Program-made: the position numbers and the translations under genes | Part shown: positions 50,920 to 60,136 of the stretch, one piece after another | How the letters are laid out: each line of letters begins with the position of its first letter | How positions within the stretch are numbered: position 1 is the stretch's first letter | Assembly: GCF_003019275.1 (NCBI RefSeq) | Contig: NZ_CP027848.1 | Span: 682,001 to 746,000 of the forward strand | Source: Staphylococcus muscae | Lineage (GTDB): Bacteria; Bacillota; Bacilli; Staphylococcales; Staphylococcaceae | Length of the DNA: 64,000 nt | Direction: 5' to 3' | The notes under the pieces: model-generated | The model's database searches: none | Seen by the model: the letters and a program-made list of their open reading frames with translations, nothing else | Told to the model about the DNA's origin: nothing

Positions 50920-51870
50920 TTAGAATAAATGACTAATTGAGTCTTGCATGTCTTTAAGGATTTTAGAAGATTTTTCAAATTTTGCTTGTTCATCTTCATT
51001 TAATGGTGTTTCGATGATACGAACTGCACCATCTCCATTCACTACTGTCGGCACACCAGTGTATACACCATCAACACCGTATTCACCTTCTAAATAACTA
51101 GATACAGTTAATACAGCGTTTTGGTTGCGTAAGATTGCTTTAGAGATGTGCATTAATCCCATTGCAACACCGTAGTATGTTGCACCTTTTGCTTTGATAA
51201 TATCGTAAGCGGCATCACGTGTATTCACATAGATGTCTTCAATAAGATGTTCTTTTTCAGGATCATTTTTTAATAAATCATATAATGGTTGGCCTGCAAT
51301 TGTTGCGCTTGACCATACTGGTACTTCTGAGTCACCATGCTCACCGATAATATTTGCATGTACACTTGTTGGTGCAACATCAAATACTTCACTTAATAAG
51401 TGTTTGAAACGTGCTGTATCTAAGATTGTACCTGAACCAATGACTTTGTGTTTTGGTAAACCTGAGTATTTTAAAGTGACATATGTTAAAACGTCTACTG
51501 GATTTGCTGCAACTAAGAAGATACCGTCAAAACCGCTTTCCATAATAGGTGTGATGATACCTTTGTAGATTTTAGCATTTTTTTCAACTAAGTCTAAACG
51601 TGTTTCTCCAACTTTTTGAGGTGCACCTGCACAGATAACGATTAAGTCTGCATCGCCACAGTCTGAATATTGTCCAGCTTTTACTTTAACAGGTGACATT
51701 GCATAAGGCGCACCATGATTTAAGTCAAGTACATCACCTAATACTTTATCTTCGTTAATGTCGATGATAACTAATTCGTCTGCTACACCTTGACTCACCA
51801 TTGTATATGCGTAACTTGCACCTACTGCACCGTTACCTACTAATACTACTTTATTACCGTTTTTCGCCAT
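50920..51870 (-). CDS. ldh: L-lactate dehydrogenase
   Basis: 316 residues, NAD-dependent, pyruvate to lactate. [15 protein letters not shown] is the Rossmann motif; [15 protein letters not shown] and [13 protein letters not shown] carry the substrate arginine and catalytic His. ATG 51870 (MAKNGNK) follows GGAGAG; an in-frame ATG five codons upstream is less likely. A Rex-type operator lies just upstream, so fermentative induction is expected. Confidence 0.95.
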   Translation of the reverse strand: MAKNGNKVVLVGNGAVGASYAYTMVSQGVADELVIIDINEDKVLGDVLDLNHGAPYAMSPVKVKAGQYSDCGDADLIVICAGAPQKVGETRLDLVEKNAKIYKGIITPIMESGFDGIFLVAANPVDVLTYVTLKYSGLPKHKVIGSGTILDTARFKHLLSEVFDVAPTSVHANIIGEHGDSEVPVWSSATIAGQPLYDLLKNDPEKEHLIEDIYVNTRDAAYDIIKAKGATYYGVAMGLMHISKAILRNQNAVLTVSSYLEGEYGVDGVYTGVPTVVNGDGAVRIIETPLNEDEQAKFEKSSKILKDMQDSISHLF

Positions 51871-51918
51871 GAAGTTTCTCTCCAATCTATCTATTTAAAA
51901 GTATTGTTCTCAACGTAA

Positions 51919-51934
51919 TGTGAAGCATTTCACA
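51919..51934. promoter_or_regulatory. Rex-type operator upstream of ldh
   Basis: TGTGAAGCATTTCACA is TGTGAA-N4-TTCACA, the core of the staphylococcal Rex (NADH-sensing) consensus. It is 49 bases before the ldh start, beside a TATAAA. Confidence 0.75.
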
Positions 51935-52116
51935 TTTATAATTTAACACGCTTTTTATTTAACTTCAAGTAGAAACAATTTTTATAGAATTAAATTAAAA
52001 TTTCGTGTCACTTAATTGTTGGAATTAGTGAGTAATTACAATAATAGATTGTGTTTTTTACTTTATTTTTTGGCGTTTTAATTCCATGCATTTCCGCTAA
52101 GCTTTTGTTTGAAATA

Positions 52117-52941
52117 CTAAGTCAATGAATTTTCATCTTCTACTAAGAAACCAACTGTAAAAACATGGTTATTCAAGAAGCTTAAAATGTAACGCATAAC
52201 AGCTTCTCTCTGTGGCTCATTGTGAACTTCATGCGCAAGACCGTGCCAAGCTTTAAAGTATAATTCATCATGATCAATGACTGATACAAGTTGTTGCGTA
52301 ACATCCACGTCTGTCACACGATCTTCTGTTCCATACATCAAACAGAGTGGGACTGACTTCATATTTTGAATATTGTCTGTTGTCTCTTTCATATGTTTAA
52401 GCACTTCTTGATACCAGTGGTAACTTACTTTTTTTAACATTAATGCATCATTTAATGTATCTTCTTGAACTTCTTTATTAGATGTTAAGTCTTCTACTTC
52501 AAATCCTAAATCAAATTTTGCTGACTTTGACACATCACCGATATGAGAGGATAAAATATTTTTACGTGTGTGCGCATTATTTTGAAACGCTAAAAGCGGC
52601 GCAATTAAGACAAGCCCTTCAATACCTAAATCGACCTTCTCGAGTAAATTCATTGATATTAACCCTCCGAGTCCAACACCAATCATAAATATTGGAAGAT
52701 GATATCCTTCTGCAATTTTTAACCACTCTAAAACAGACTCGTGGTAAAGTTCAAAACTTTCGACTTGTCCTTTGTTCATTCTTGAAGTTTGACCTTGACC
52801 GGGTAAATCCCCCATGATGACGTGATATCCATTCCGTCTTAAATGTGTGATGACATAGGCATATCTTCCTGTATGTTCTAAAATATTATGAACAATGACG
52901 ACGACACCCTTTGCTTCACTTACTGTTTCCCATTTCCACAT
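52117..52941 (-). CDS. Alpha/beta hydrolase-fold protein (lysophospholipase-like) lacking the nucleophile serine
   Basis: 274 residues resembling monoglyceride lipase/lysophospholipase: VVVIVHNILEHTGRYAYV, MGDLPGQGQTSR, LMYGTEDRVTDV (acid) and HGLAHEVHNE (His). The nucleophile elbow, normally GHSMGG, reads GVGLGG at 88-93, so the expected serine is glycine 90. Either catalysis works differently or the protein is non-enzymatic. It is at the place of the S. aureus lysophospholipase-like gene next to putA. Confidence 0.8.
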   Translation of the reverse strand: MWKWETVSEAKGVVVIVHNILEHTGRYAYVITHLRRNGYHVIMGDLPGQGQTSRMNKGQVESFELYHESVLEWLKIAEGYHLPIFMIGVGLGGLISMNLLEKVDLGIEGLVLIAPLLAFQNNAHTRKNILSSHIGDVSKSAKFDLGFEVEDLTSNKEVQEDTLNDALMLKKVSYHWYQEVLKHMKETTDNIQNMKSVPLCLMYGTEDRVTDVDVTQQLVSVIDHDELYFKAWHGLAHEVHNEPQREAVMRYILSFLNNHVFTVGFLVEDENSLT

Positions 52942-53277
52942 AATATACCTAACCTTCCTTGCTTAACGCTTTACATGTTATTATATCCTGACAAACTATA
53001 TAAATGCTAATATTTATCATAAGCTTTTAGAGAAATCTTCCCTTTAAAATACTGTAAATCAGTATCGTAAAAAACAATTTAGCGTATCACAACAATCTAT
53101 AATATGAAGCAATTAATAATTGTTAATGCGCTAATTCACCCCCACAACCTAATTCACTCCGATTATTACGTTTTATATAATTTATTGTAAAGATTCAATA
53201 TAAAAACGTTTTCATCACATTATTGTTCGTGATACACTATTGTTAATTCGTAAAACAAAGTTATGGGAGGAATAAAA
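52942..53277 (+). promoter_or_regulatory. Intergenic region with cre-like site for putA
   Basis: Within this region ATAAAAACGTTTTCATC (53200-53216) matches 15 of 17 positions of the cre consensus WTGNAARCGNWWWCAWW. It lies about 60 bases before the putA start, near its promoter. The rest is AT-rich with no other feature. Confidence 0.55.
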
Positions 53278-54261
53278 ATGGGTTTATTTAAAGATTTTTT
53301 CATCGCATTATCTAATAATGCCTTTCTTAATGAATCAGCTAAAAAAATAGGTCCTTCATTAGGTGCCAACAAAGTGGTAGCTGGTAACACGATAGAGGAT
53401 GTGGTGAAGACCATTCGCAGACTTAATGACAAAAACATTGCAGCAACAGTTGATAATTTAGGTGAATTTGTAAACGCAAAACAAGAAGCAATCGCTGCAA
53501 AAGATGATATTTTAAAAATTATGTCAGCGATTCATTCAAATGGCCTAGATGCACACGTCTCAATTAAGTTAAGTCAATTAGGTGCAGAGTTCGACCAGCA
53601 ACTTGCTTACGACAATGCATATGAAATTGTAAAACAAGCGGCTGAATATGATCAAATGCACATTAACTTTGATACGGAAAAATATGATAGCTTATCAGAT
53701 ATTACACATACACTTGATCAATTAAAATCAGAATTTTCAAATGTAGGAACAGTTATTCAAGCATATCTTTTCAAAGCAGACGAGCTTATCGACAAGTATC
53801 CAGACTTACGCTTGCGCTTAGTAAAAGGTGCATACAAAGAATCTTCACATATCGCTTACCAAACACGTGAAGAAATTGATGACAATTATATTCGTTTAAT
53901 TGAAAAACGACTATTAAATGCGAAAAACTTTACTTCAATTGCAACTCATGACCACAATGTCATTAATCATGTGAAGGCATTTGTTGAAGCAAATCAAATT
54001 GACAAATCAAAATTTGAATTCCAAATGCTGTATGGATTCCGATCTGAACTTGCAGAATCTATTGCAAAAGAAGGCTATAACTTTACAATTTATGTCCCAT
54101 ACGGTGATGATTGGTTCGGTTACTTTATGAGACGTTTAGCTGAGCGTCCACAGAACTTGGCGCTTGCCTTTAAGGAATTCGTTAAACCAAAGCCGCTCTT
54201 TATTGTAGGGACACTTGGCTTATCGGCATTATTGTTGGGAAGATGCAATAAAAAGAAATGA
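53278..54261 (+). CDS. putA: Proline dehydrogenase
   Basis: 327 residues. FAD-dependent monofunctional PRODH, first step of proline catabolism. ATVDNLGEFVNAK, VSIKLSQLGAEFD, LRLVKGAYKES (substrate site) and FQMLYGFR are the family's barrel motifs. ATG 53278 follows GGGAGGA; five codons upstream are open but unlikely. The end has a hydrophobic segment (LFIVGTLGLSALLLG). The cre-like site fits catabolite repression. Confidence 0.92.
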   Translation: MGLFKDFFIALSNNAFLNESAKKIGPSLGANKVVAGNTIEDVVKTIRRLNDKNIAATVDNLGEFVNAKQEAIAAKDDILKIMSAIHSNGLDAHVSIKLSQLGAEFDQQLAYDNAYEIVKQAAEYDQMHINFDTEKYDSLSDITHTLDQLKSEFSNVGTVIQAYLFKADELIDKYPDLRLRLVKGAYKESSHIAYQTREEIDDNYIRLIEKRLLNAKNFTSIATHDHNVINHVKAFVEANQIDKSKFEFQMLYGFRSELAESIAKEGYNFTIYVPYGDDWFGYFMRRLAERPQNLALAFKEFVKPKPLFIVGTLGLSALLLGRCNKKK

Positions 54262-54268
54262 TAAAGCA

Positions 54269-54307
54269 TATCCCCTTGAAGTTTTGATAACTTCAAGGGG
54301 ATTTTTT
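54269..54307. terminator. Terminator between putA and ribH
   Basis: TCCCCTTGAAGTT pairs with AACTTCAAGGGGA, followed by six T; convergent genes. Confidence 0.92.
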
Positions 54308-54316
54308 AAGGTTTCA

Positions 54317-54778
54317 CTATCCAATTGTTTTTAATAAATTTGCCATTTCAATTGCACCTACTGCAACTTCCGCACCTTTATTGCCCGCTTTCGTACCTGC
54401 ACGTTCAATCGCTTGTTCAATGTTCTCAGTCGTTAGCACACCGAAAATCACTGGAATACCCGTATCATCACTTGCTTTTGCAATGCCTTTCGCCGCTTCA
54501 TTACATACATAATCATAGTGTGTTGTTGCTCCACGAATCACACATCCTAATGTGATAACCGCATCATATTTACCTGATTGTGCCATTTTCTTAGCAACGA
54601 TTGGTAATTCGAATGCTCCTGGTACGTATGCAACATCGATTTCATTTTCATCAACTTGATGACGTTTCAATGCGTCTAATGCACCATCCAATAAGCGACC
54701 TGTAATAAAATCATTAAAACGGCTTACGACAATCCCAATTTTTAATCCTTTACCTACTAATTGACCTTCAAAGTTCAT
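54317..54778 (-). CDS. ribH: 6,7-dimethyl-8-ribityllumazine synthase
   Basis: 153 residues, lumazine synthase. [46 protein letters not shown] are the active-site strands. Last gene of the rib operon, 15 bases after ribBA. Confidence 0.96.
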   Translation of the reverse strand: MNFEGQLVGKGLKIGIVVSRFNDFITGRLLDGALDALKRHQVDENEIDVAYVPGAFELPIVAKKMAQSGKYDAVITLGCVIRGATTHYDYVCNEAAKGIAKASDDTGIPVIFGVLTTENIEQAIERAGTKAGNKGAEVAVGAIEMANLLKTIG

Positions 54779-54793
54779 TTTTTATTCCTCCAA

Positions 54794-55975
54794 TTATATT
54801 AAATGTCTCATTTGAGTTTTTTTAACTTGCATATAATCATGGTTATGTTCATTCGTTTCTGTTATAACAGGGATACGATTTGACATTGTAATCCCATAAT
54901 GTGCTAATCCTTCAAATTTTTCTGGATTATTCGTCATCAGATTCACGGATGAAATACCAAAATATTTTAAAATCTGTGCTGCATTGTCATAATCACGCAT
55001 ATCTGGTGCAAAGCCGAGTGCTTCATTCGCCGAAACAGTATCATGACCTTGTTCAATCAATTCATATGCTTTCAACTTATTCATCAGTCCAATACCACGA
55101 CCTTCTTGCGGTAAATAAAGAACCATTCCACCATGTTCATGAATATATGACATCGCAAACTCTAATTGTTCACCACAATCACATCGTGCACTGTGGAAAA
55201 TATCACCCGTTGCACATGCAGAATGGATACGGACATTCATCTCATCATGAATATCACCATTAACGACAGCAATCAATTCTGAACCGTCAATTTTTGATGT
55301 AAAGCCATACATATCAAACGTTCCGTAACGTGTTGGCAATTGAACTTTTGCTTCTTTTTCAATAAGTACCTGTGTTGTTTTAATATAAGTGACTAAATCT
55401 TCAATAGTAATCATATACAAACCGTGTGTTTCTTTGAAAATTTGTAAGTCGTCACCTCTTGCCATTGTGCCATCTTCATTCATAATTTCACAGATGACGC
55501 CTGCTGGTTTTGCACCTGTTAATTTTGCGAGCTCAACAGCAGCTTCAGTGTGTCCACGGCGTCCTAACACACCTTGTTCATGTGCAATGAGTGGGAAAAC
55601 ATGACCTGGTCGATTAAATGTTGCCGCTGATGATTGATTGGCAATCAATGCACGTGCTGTCTGCGTACGTTCAAATGCACTAATCCCCGTTGTAGAATCA
55701 ACATGATCAATGCTAACCGTAAACGCAGTAGAATGTGGATCTGTATTATTTTTTACCATTGCATCAATTCCCACCTGCTCTGCAATCGTTCGATCGATTG
55801 GGCAACAGATAAGTCCACGTCCATAGCGTGCCATAAAATTGATAGTATCATCATGCATCCATTCCGTAATGGCAAGTAAATCGCCTTCATTCTCTCTATC
55901 CTGATCATCACAAACAATGATTGATTCACCATTTTTTAAAGCAATTAATGCGTCTTCTATTTTATCAAAATGCAT
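54794..55975 (-). CDS. ribBA: Bifunctional DHBP synthase / GTP cyclohydrolase II
   Basis: 393 residues. N-terminal 3,4-dihydroxy-2-butanone-4-phosphate synthase (DDQDRENEGDL, FPLIAHEQGVLGRRGHTEA) and C-terminal GTP cyclohydrolase II with the zinc cysteines in HSACATGDIFHSARCDCG and the LPQEGRGIGL loop. Both ends look intact. Confidence 0.96.
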   Translation of the reverse strand: MHFDKIEDALIALKNGESIIVCDDQDRENEGDLLAITEWMHDDTINFMARYGRGLICCPIDRTIAEQVGIDAMVKNNTDPHSTAFTVSIDHVDSTTGISAFERTQTARALIANQSSAATFNRPGHVFPLIAHEQGVLGRRGHTEAAVELAKLTGAKPAGVICEIMNEDGTMARGDDLQIFKETHGLYMITIEDLVTYIKTTQVLIEKEAKVQLPTRYGTFDMYGFTSKIDGSELIAVVNGDIHDEMNVRIHSACATGDIFHSARCDCGEQLEFAMSYIHEHGGMVLYLPQEGRGIGLMNKLKAYELIEQGHDTVSANEALGFAPDMRDYDNAAQILKYFGISSVNLMTNNPEKFEGLAHYGITMSNRIPVITETNEHNHDYMQVKKTQMRHLI

Positions 55976-56004
55976 AATAAACCCTCCTTGAATACTATAC
56001 GATC

Positions 56005-56634
56005 CTAAAAACCTGCTTGTAATAAACGATCCAAAGATACACCATCATTCTGTCGCGTAATATTTTCTACATATTTGAATAGCATATCTGTTTCTAAATG
56101 AACAGGATCTCCTTGTCGTTTCGTCGATAAAATCGTAGCTTTACGTGTTTCAGGAATTAAGTGAATATCAAAACTTGTTGCTTCTTTTTTGAAAACTGTT
56201 AAACTGACACCGTCCACAGCGATCGATCCTTGTGGAATCATTTGTTTTAGGATATGGTGGGGTGCTTTGATTGTATAGATCCATTCATTTTGAGACTGCT
56301 TAATATTGAGAATGACACCTTTATCATCGACATGTCCCTGCACAAAGTGTCCACCTAACCTTCCAGTGGCAAGTAGTGCACGTTCCAGATTGACGGGTTG
56401 ACCGCTAGACAGTTCTGCTAAGTATGTTTTGTTTTCCGTTCCCGTGATGACTTGTACCGTAAATGTAGATGTATCAAATCTCACAACCGTTAAACATGTG
56501 CCATTCACACTAATGGAGTCACCAATATTCATATCACTTAATATCTTTTCACATTGAATCGTTAATTCAGTCGTAGGGTTTTGTTTTTTTATTGATTGAA
56601 TAGTGCCAACTTCTTCTACGATACCTGTAAACAT
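56005..56634 (-). CDS. ribE: Riboflavin synthase alpha chain
   Basis: 209 residues, two lumazine-binding repeats: MFTGIVEEVGTI and GDSISVNGTCLTV, then GHFVQGHVDDKG and GSIAVDGVSLTV. Dismutates ribityllumazine to riboflavin. Confidence 0.95.
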   Translation of the reverse strand: MFTGIVEEVGTIQSIKKQNPTTELTIQCEKILSDMNIGDSISVNGTCLTVVRFDTSTFTVQVITGTENKTYLAELSSGQPVNLERALLATGRLGGHFVQGHVDDKGVILNIKQSQNEWIYTIKAPHHILKQMIPQGSIAVDGVSLTVFKKEATSFDIHLIPETRKATILSTKRQGDPVHLETDMLFKYVENITRQNDGVSLDRLLQAGF

Positions 56635-56638
56635 GACA

Positions 56639-57685
56639 TCACATCCTTTTCATTTGCAATTTGATGTCAGTATCTATCATTTCAGAGTGGACAATTTCAA
56701 AATTCGCAAGTTGGTCAAGTGGCGTTACACCATCTGTTTGAAAATATTGATATTTCCCTTGACCACCTATTATTTTCGGGGCTAAATAAAGGATGAAGGT
56801 TGAAATAAATTCTGAAGTTAAAAATTGTGAAGTTAGTTTTGGTCCAGCTTCTACAAGGATACGGCCAAAACCTTTTTTATATAAATCGTGTAAAATAGTT
56901 TTTACATCTGTTGATGGTAGATATACGACGTGTACATGGTCTAATGGCGACACGAATGACTCATTGTCAGTATATATGTAGACCGGCGCAAGTTGATCAT
57001 GAAACATTGCTGCCTGCCAATCGATGTGCCCTGAATTTGTCATGACGATACGTGCAGGATGGCGTCCTTCAGGCAATCGTACAGTCAGACTTGGATCATC
57101 CGCTTCTAATGTACCATTACCTGTAATAATAGCATCGTGCATATGTCTCAATTGGAACACATCATCTTTGACAGCTTTTGACGTAATCCATTTACTTTGT
57201 TGATGATCGGTTGCCTGCTTACCATCTAAACTCGCACTTACCTTTACAGTCACGATTGGCACTTCAGTAGTTTTAGATGCAAAAAATGATGCATACAACT
57301 TATCTGCGCGCGGATGTGGTGTATATTGAACGTCAATGCCTTTCTCTGCCATCATCTCGTGTCCAGTTGCTGGAAGTGTGATATCTCTTGCAGCATAAAC
57401 AACCTTTTGAATACCCGTTTCAATGATTTTTGCTGCACATGGCGGTGTCGCACCGTAATGTGAACAAGGTTCTAAAGAGACGTATATTGTTGCTCCTGCT
57501 ACATTTTGAGCACCTGCCATATCAATGGCTTGAATCTCGGCATGTTTGTCACCTTTTTTAAGATGCGCACCCATCCCTATAATTCGGCCCTCTTTAACAA
57601 TCACTGCGCCAACAGGTGGATTAACACCCGTTTGGCCTTCTACCATTTCAGCTAAACGAATCGCATGTTCTAAATAATATTTCAT
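56639..57685 (-). CDS. ribD: Riboflavin deaminase / reductase
   Basis: 348 residues. Cytidine-deaminase-like N-terminus (KHAEIQAID, SLEPCSHYGATPPCA with zinc ligands) and C-terminal reductase (VKVSASLDGKQATD, EAGPKLTSQF). Start chosen at ATG 57685 because GAGG is eight bases upstream; two in-frame starts (57691 ATG, 57694 GTG) lie too close to it. First gene of the operon. Confidence 0.95.
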   Translation of the reverse strand: MKYYLEHAIRLAEMVEGQTGVNPPVGAVIVKEGRIIGMGAHLKKGDKHAEIQAIDMAGAQNVAGATIYVSLEPCSHYGATPPCAAKIIETGIQKVVYAARDITLPATGHEMMAEKGIDVQYTPHPRADKLYASFFASKTTEVPIVTVKVSASLDGKQATDHQQSKWITSKAVKDDVFQLRHMHDAIITGNGTLEADDPSLTVRLPEGRHPARIVMTNSGHIDWQAAMFHDQLAPVYIYTDNESFVSPLDHVHVVYLPSTDVKTILHDLYKKGFGRILVEAGPKLTSQFLTSEFISTFILYLAPKIIGGQGKYQYFQTDGVTPLDQLANFEIVHSEMIDTDIKLQMKRM

Positions 57686-57706
57686 TGTCATCACCTCAAA
57701 TCAATA

Positions 57707-57746
57707 AACAAAAAACCACTCGAAAAATTTTAAGATTCGAGTGGTC
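57707..57746 (-). terminator. Regulated terminator between FMN riboswitch and ribD
   Basis: On the minus strand ACCACTCGAA pairs with TTCGAGTGGT, followed by TTTTTTG. It is the expression platform of the FMN riboswitch. Confidence 0.88.
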
Positions 57747-57869
57747 GGTTTTATACTTATACTGTATACCAAAATACAGCGATAAATTCAGTAAATTTGC
57801 CATCACTAAATAAGCAATAGTTTCGTGTTGTAAAAACACAAGCTATGCATGTCATGGTCTACTGATCAT

Positions 57870-58003
57870 TCTTCCTCCCATCCAGACTTTTACTGTCGGC
57901 TCTAGATTCTCACTAGATCAGCCATAGAGTACAAATTCAATGTTCTCTACGGGTCGCAGGCTTAAATTACTGCCGGTTGGGATTTCCACCCAGCCCCGAA
58001 AGA
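57870..58003 (-). promoter_or_regulatory. FMN riboswitch (RFN element)
   Basis: On the minus strand the conserved blocks appear in order: CTTTCGGGGCTGGGTG, GAAATCCCAACCGGC, AGCCTGCGACCC, TGATCTAGTGAGAATCTAGA, GCCGACAGT and GTCTGGATGGGAG. FMN binding should favour the terminator at 57707-57746 and shut off ribDEBAH. Confidence 0.96.
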
Positions 58004-58231
58004 ATATCATTATGAAATTGTTTGAGATTCAAGATACGACACAGCAGTTGTTCGATAACAACAACTGTTCGACTTTAGCTTAACGCATTTTGACAATGTT
58101 GACAATTCATTTGCAATCAATATTTTGTTGGATTGTTTTACAATTTCATAAAAATTATAAAGAAACACCGACAAACAATAATATCTATTCAACGTTGATG
58201 TTTACGTATTTGATAAGTTCAAAAACTATAA
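58004..58231. other. Intergenic region upstream of the riboflavin operon
   Basis: Holds the rib operon promoter region and GTTGTTCGATAACAACAAC (an imperfect stem). No gene seen. Confidence 0.5.
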
Positions 58232-59719
58232 CTAATCTGCATCATATTCTTCTTCTAGTTGCGCATAGAGCTGTGTCACACTTTTAACAGCTTGCTGTAC
58301 AATCATTGTGACACCATTGCGTTCAAAATTAACGCCATTTGTCATTTGGCCAAATGCACGTAAATTCGACAATGTTCCATAACGTGGACTGATGACTTCG
58401 TTACTTTCTGATACGATTTGAATGCCACCAATCGGATGTGCTTGAACAATTTGTTTATTCGCCATATTTAATAATAAACCATCTGACGCATCTAACTGGC
58501 TCAACTTTTTCTTAGGTCCAGTTGCATTTATGATCACATCCACTATCATAGCTTGGTGTTCTGTTTCAAACTGCAATTGGTACTGACCATTCACACGTGT
58601 TGCTTTCTCGAGTCCTGCGTAAACTCTTAATTTATTACTTTCAATCTCATCAATAATAAATTGTGCAGTATCTCTTGGCATCGGATTCATATTCTCTTTA
58701 AAATATTGGTAATAACGTTCGAGAAATAATTGCTGGTCATCATTCGTTAAACTATTCCAAATCCAGTTCATGTTGTCTTTAAGCTCCATTAGAAAGCTTT
58801 GTAATAACCCCAAAGATTCTGGATGTGCCAAATCATATTGCAAATCTTTTACAACATTTCCTGTTCTCCGATGGATCAAAGATTTAAACGGTATATTTAA
58901 AGCATCGCATTCCTTTCTGAACAATTCTTTCAATATATCTAAAGGAATATTCCCCATGTGATTTTGTTTTATGTCATCGAATATCTCTTTCGTCATATAT
59001 TGCAGAGTTACAGTCACCATCTCACCACGTACACTTGGCAATTGCCCACCTCGACTTGCCAAAACAAGCGTTTGGTCGTGATGGTTTAATACATAACGAA
59101 TTACATCCAAACTTGCCAATCCAGTTCCAATCACAGCCACTTTATCATGCGAACTGACTTCATCTAATGTGCGGTATGCTGGATATGGTTCATAGATATA
59201 TTTCGGACTTCCCTTCAAGTGATAGGGATCATTATATGAGAATGTTCCAGTTGATAGAAAAACATAATCATAAATAGTACTACGTCCTTCATGTTCATCA
59301 GTCTGTACAATTATTTTTTTCACTGAAATTTCTTTCTCTTCTTCAACTACACCGATCTGTGTCACTTCATGTGGAATGACATGAATATTGTCATAACGCT
59401 TCACATATTGATCAAGATAACTTTTCATATAATGTCCAAATACATAACGCGGCAAATATTCAGCATCTCCATAATCAAAATCGTCTTGTGACGCATACCA
59501 CTCCCGAAATTCTTTCATATTATCAAGGTTTAGAGACAACATATCGACTGGGACATTGATTAATAAATCTTCACTGTCATTTTGAAAAGGTTCTCCTTGT
59601 CCCATGTTCTTTCTATTGTCATAGATGTCTACTTCTAAATGCTCAAACATCTCGTGCTTTACAAGCTGTCTTAATATGCTGACACCAGCAGTTCCCATTC
59701 CAACTATTGCTACTTTCAT
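58232..59719 (-). CDS. FAD/NAD(P)-binding protein
   Basis: 495 residues from ATG 59719. KVAIVGMGTAGVSILRQL is the N-terminal FAD-binding motif, VAVIGTGLASLDVIRY a second nucleotide motif, and VIINATGPKKKLSQ the ATG-type motif. This resembles the FAD-NAD(P)-binding PF13454 group; substrate unknown. AAGGTGA precedes the start. Monocistronic. Confidence 0.82.
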   Translation of the reverse strand: MKVAIVGMGTAGVSILRQLVKHEMFEHLEVDIYDNRKNMGQGEPFQNDSEDLLINVPVDMLSLNLDNMKEFREWYASQDDFDYGDAEYLPRYVFGHYMKSYLDQYVKRYDNIHVIPHEVTQIGVVEEEKEISVKKIIVQTDEHEGRSTIYDYVFLSTGTFSYNDPYHLKGSPKYIYEPYPAYRTLDEVSSHDKVAVIGTGLASLDVIRYVLNHHDQTLVLASRGGQLPSVRGEMVTVTLQYMTKEIFDDIKQNHMGNIPLDILKELFRKECDALNIPFKSLIHRRTGNVVKDLQYDLAHPESLGLLQSFLMELKDNMNWIWNSLTNDDQQLFLERYYQYFKENMNPMPRDTAQFIIDEIESNKLRVYAGLEKATRVNGQYQLQFETEHQAMIVDVIINATGPKKKLSQLDASDGLLLNMANKQIVQAHPIGGIQIVSESNEVISPRYGTLSNLRAFGQMTNGVNFERNGVTMIVQQAVKSVTQLYAQLEEEYDAD

Positions 59720-60023
59720 CATAATCACCTTCATTATTTCATTTCATCATGTTATACCCTATTTCTTGTCAAATTGTGCATTATTAGATTAATAGTATTC
59801 CCCTCCCATTTTGATAGCCAGTTTCTCATGTTATACTTGAAAGAGATTTGAACAATATTAAAAACCGTATCATCCTATAATTACTATAAATACAAGTGAC
59901 CGAAGTTATTTGAAGTGAAAATAAATTTCATCAAAATTATTCACTTCTAGTTACCTTTACTAAACAGGACAATGATGTCTTACGTCTATATATTATACAA
60001 AACATTAAAAACGGGGTGTTTTC
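59720..60023. other. Intergenic region
   Basis: AT-rich, 304 bases between divergent genes. TATATTATAC (about 59988-59997) could be a -10 for the small gene at 60024; the -35 is unclear. Nothing else seen. Confidence 0.5.
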
Positions 60024-60104
60024 ATGTTAAAATTTTTATTTAAAGTTTTGATTTCAACAGCTATCTTATTTTTCACACTTGGACGTAAAAACAAAGCGCA
60101 ATAA
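60024..60104 (+). CDS. Small hydrophobic peptide (26 residues)
   Basis: ATG at 60024 opens MLKFLFKVLISTAILFFTLG, followed by RKNKAQ and TAA. The core (about residues 3-19) could span a membrane, with a basic tail. GGGGTG lies nine bases upstream. The stop codon lies in the first arm of the terminator at 60090-60132. Too short for a family assignment; it could be a membrane micropeptide or toxin-like peptide. Real coding is likely but not proved. Confidence 0.5.
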   Translation: MLKFLFKVLISTAILFFTLGRKNKAQ

Positions 60105-60132
60105 AGCTTCTATCGCTTTATTGCGCTTTGTT
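60090..60132. terminator. Bidirectional terminator
   Basis: AACAAAGCGCAATAAAG and CTTTATTGCGCTTTGTT are perfect 17-base complements around a 9-base loop, between the small peptide gene and the glucosaminidase gene. Confidence 0.9.
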
Positions 60133-60136
60133 ACTA

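Noticed and set aside
56793..56981. Plus-strand frame inside ribD
   Set aside because: Antisense to the reductase domain of an intact gene.
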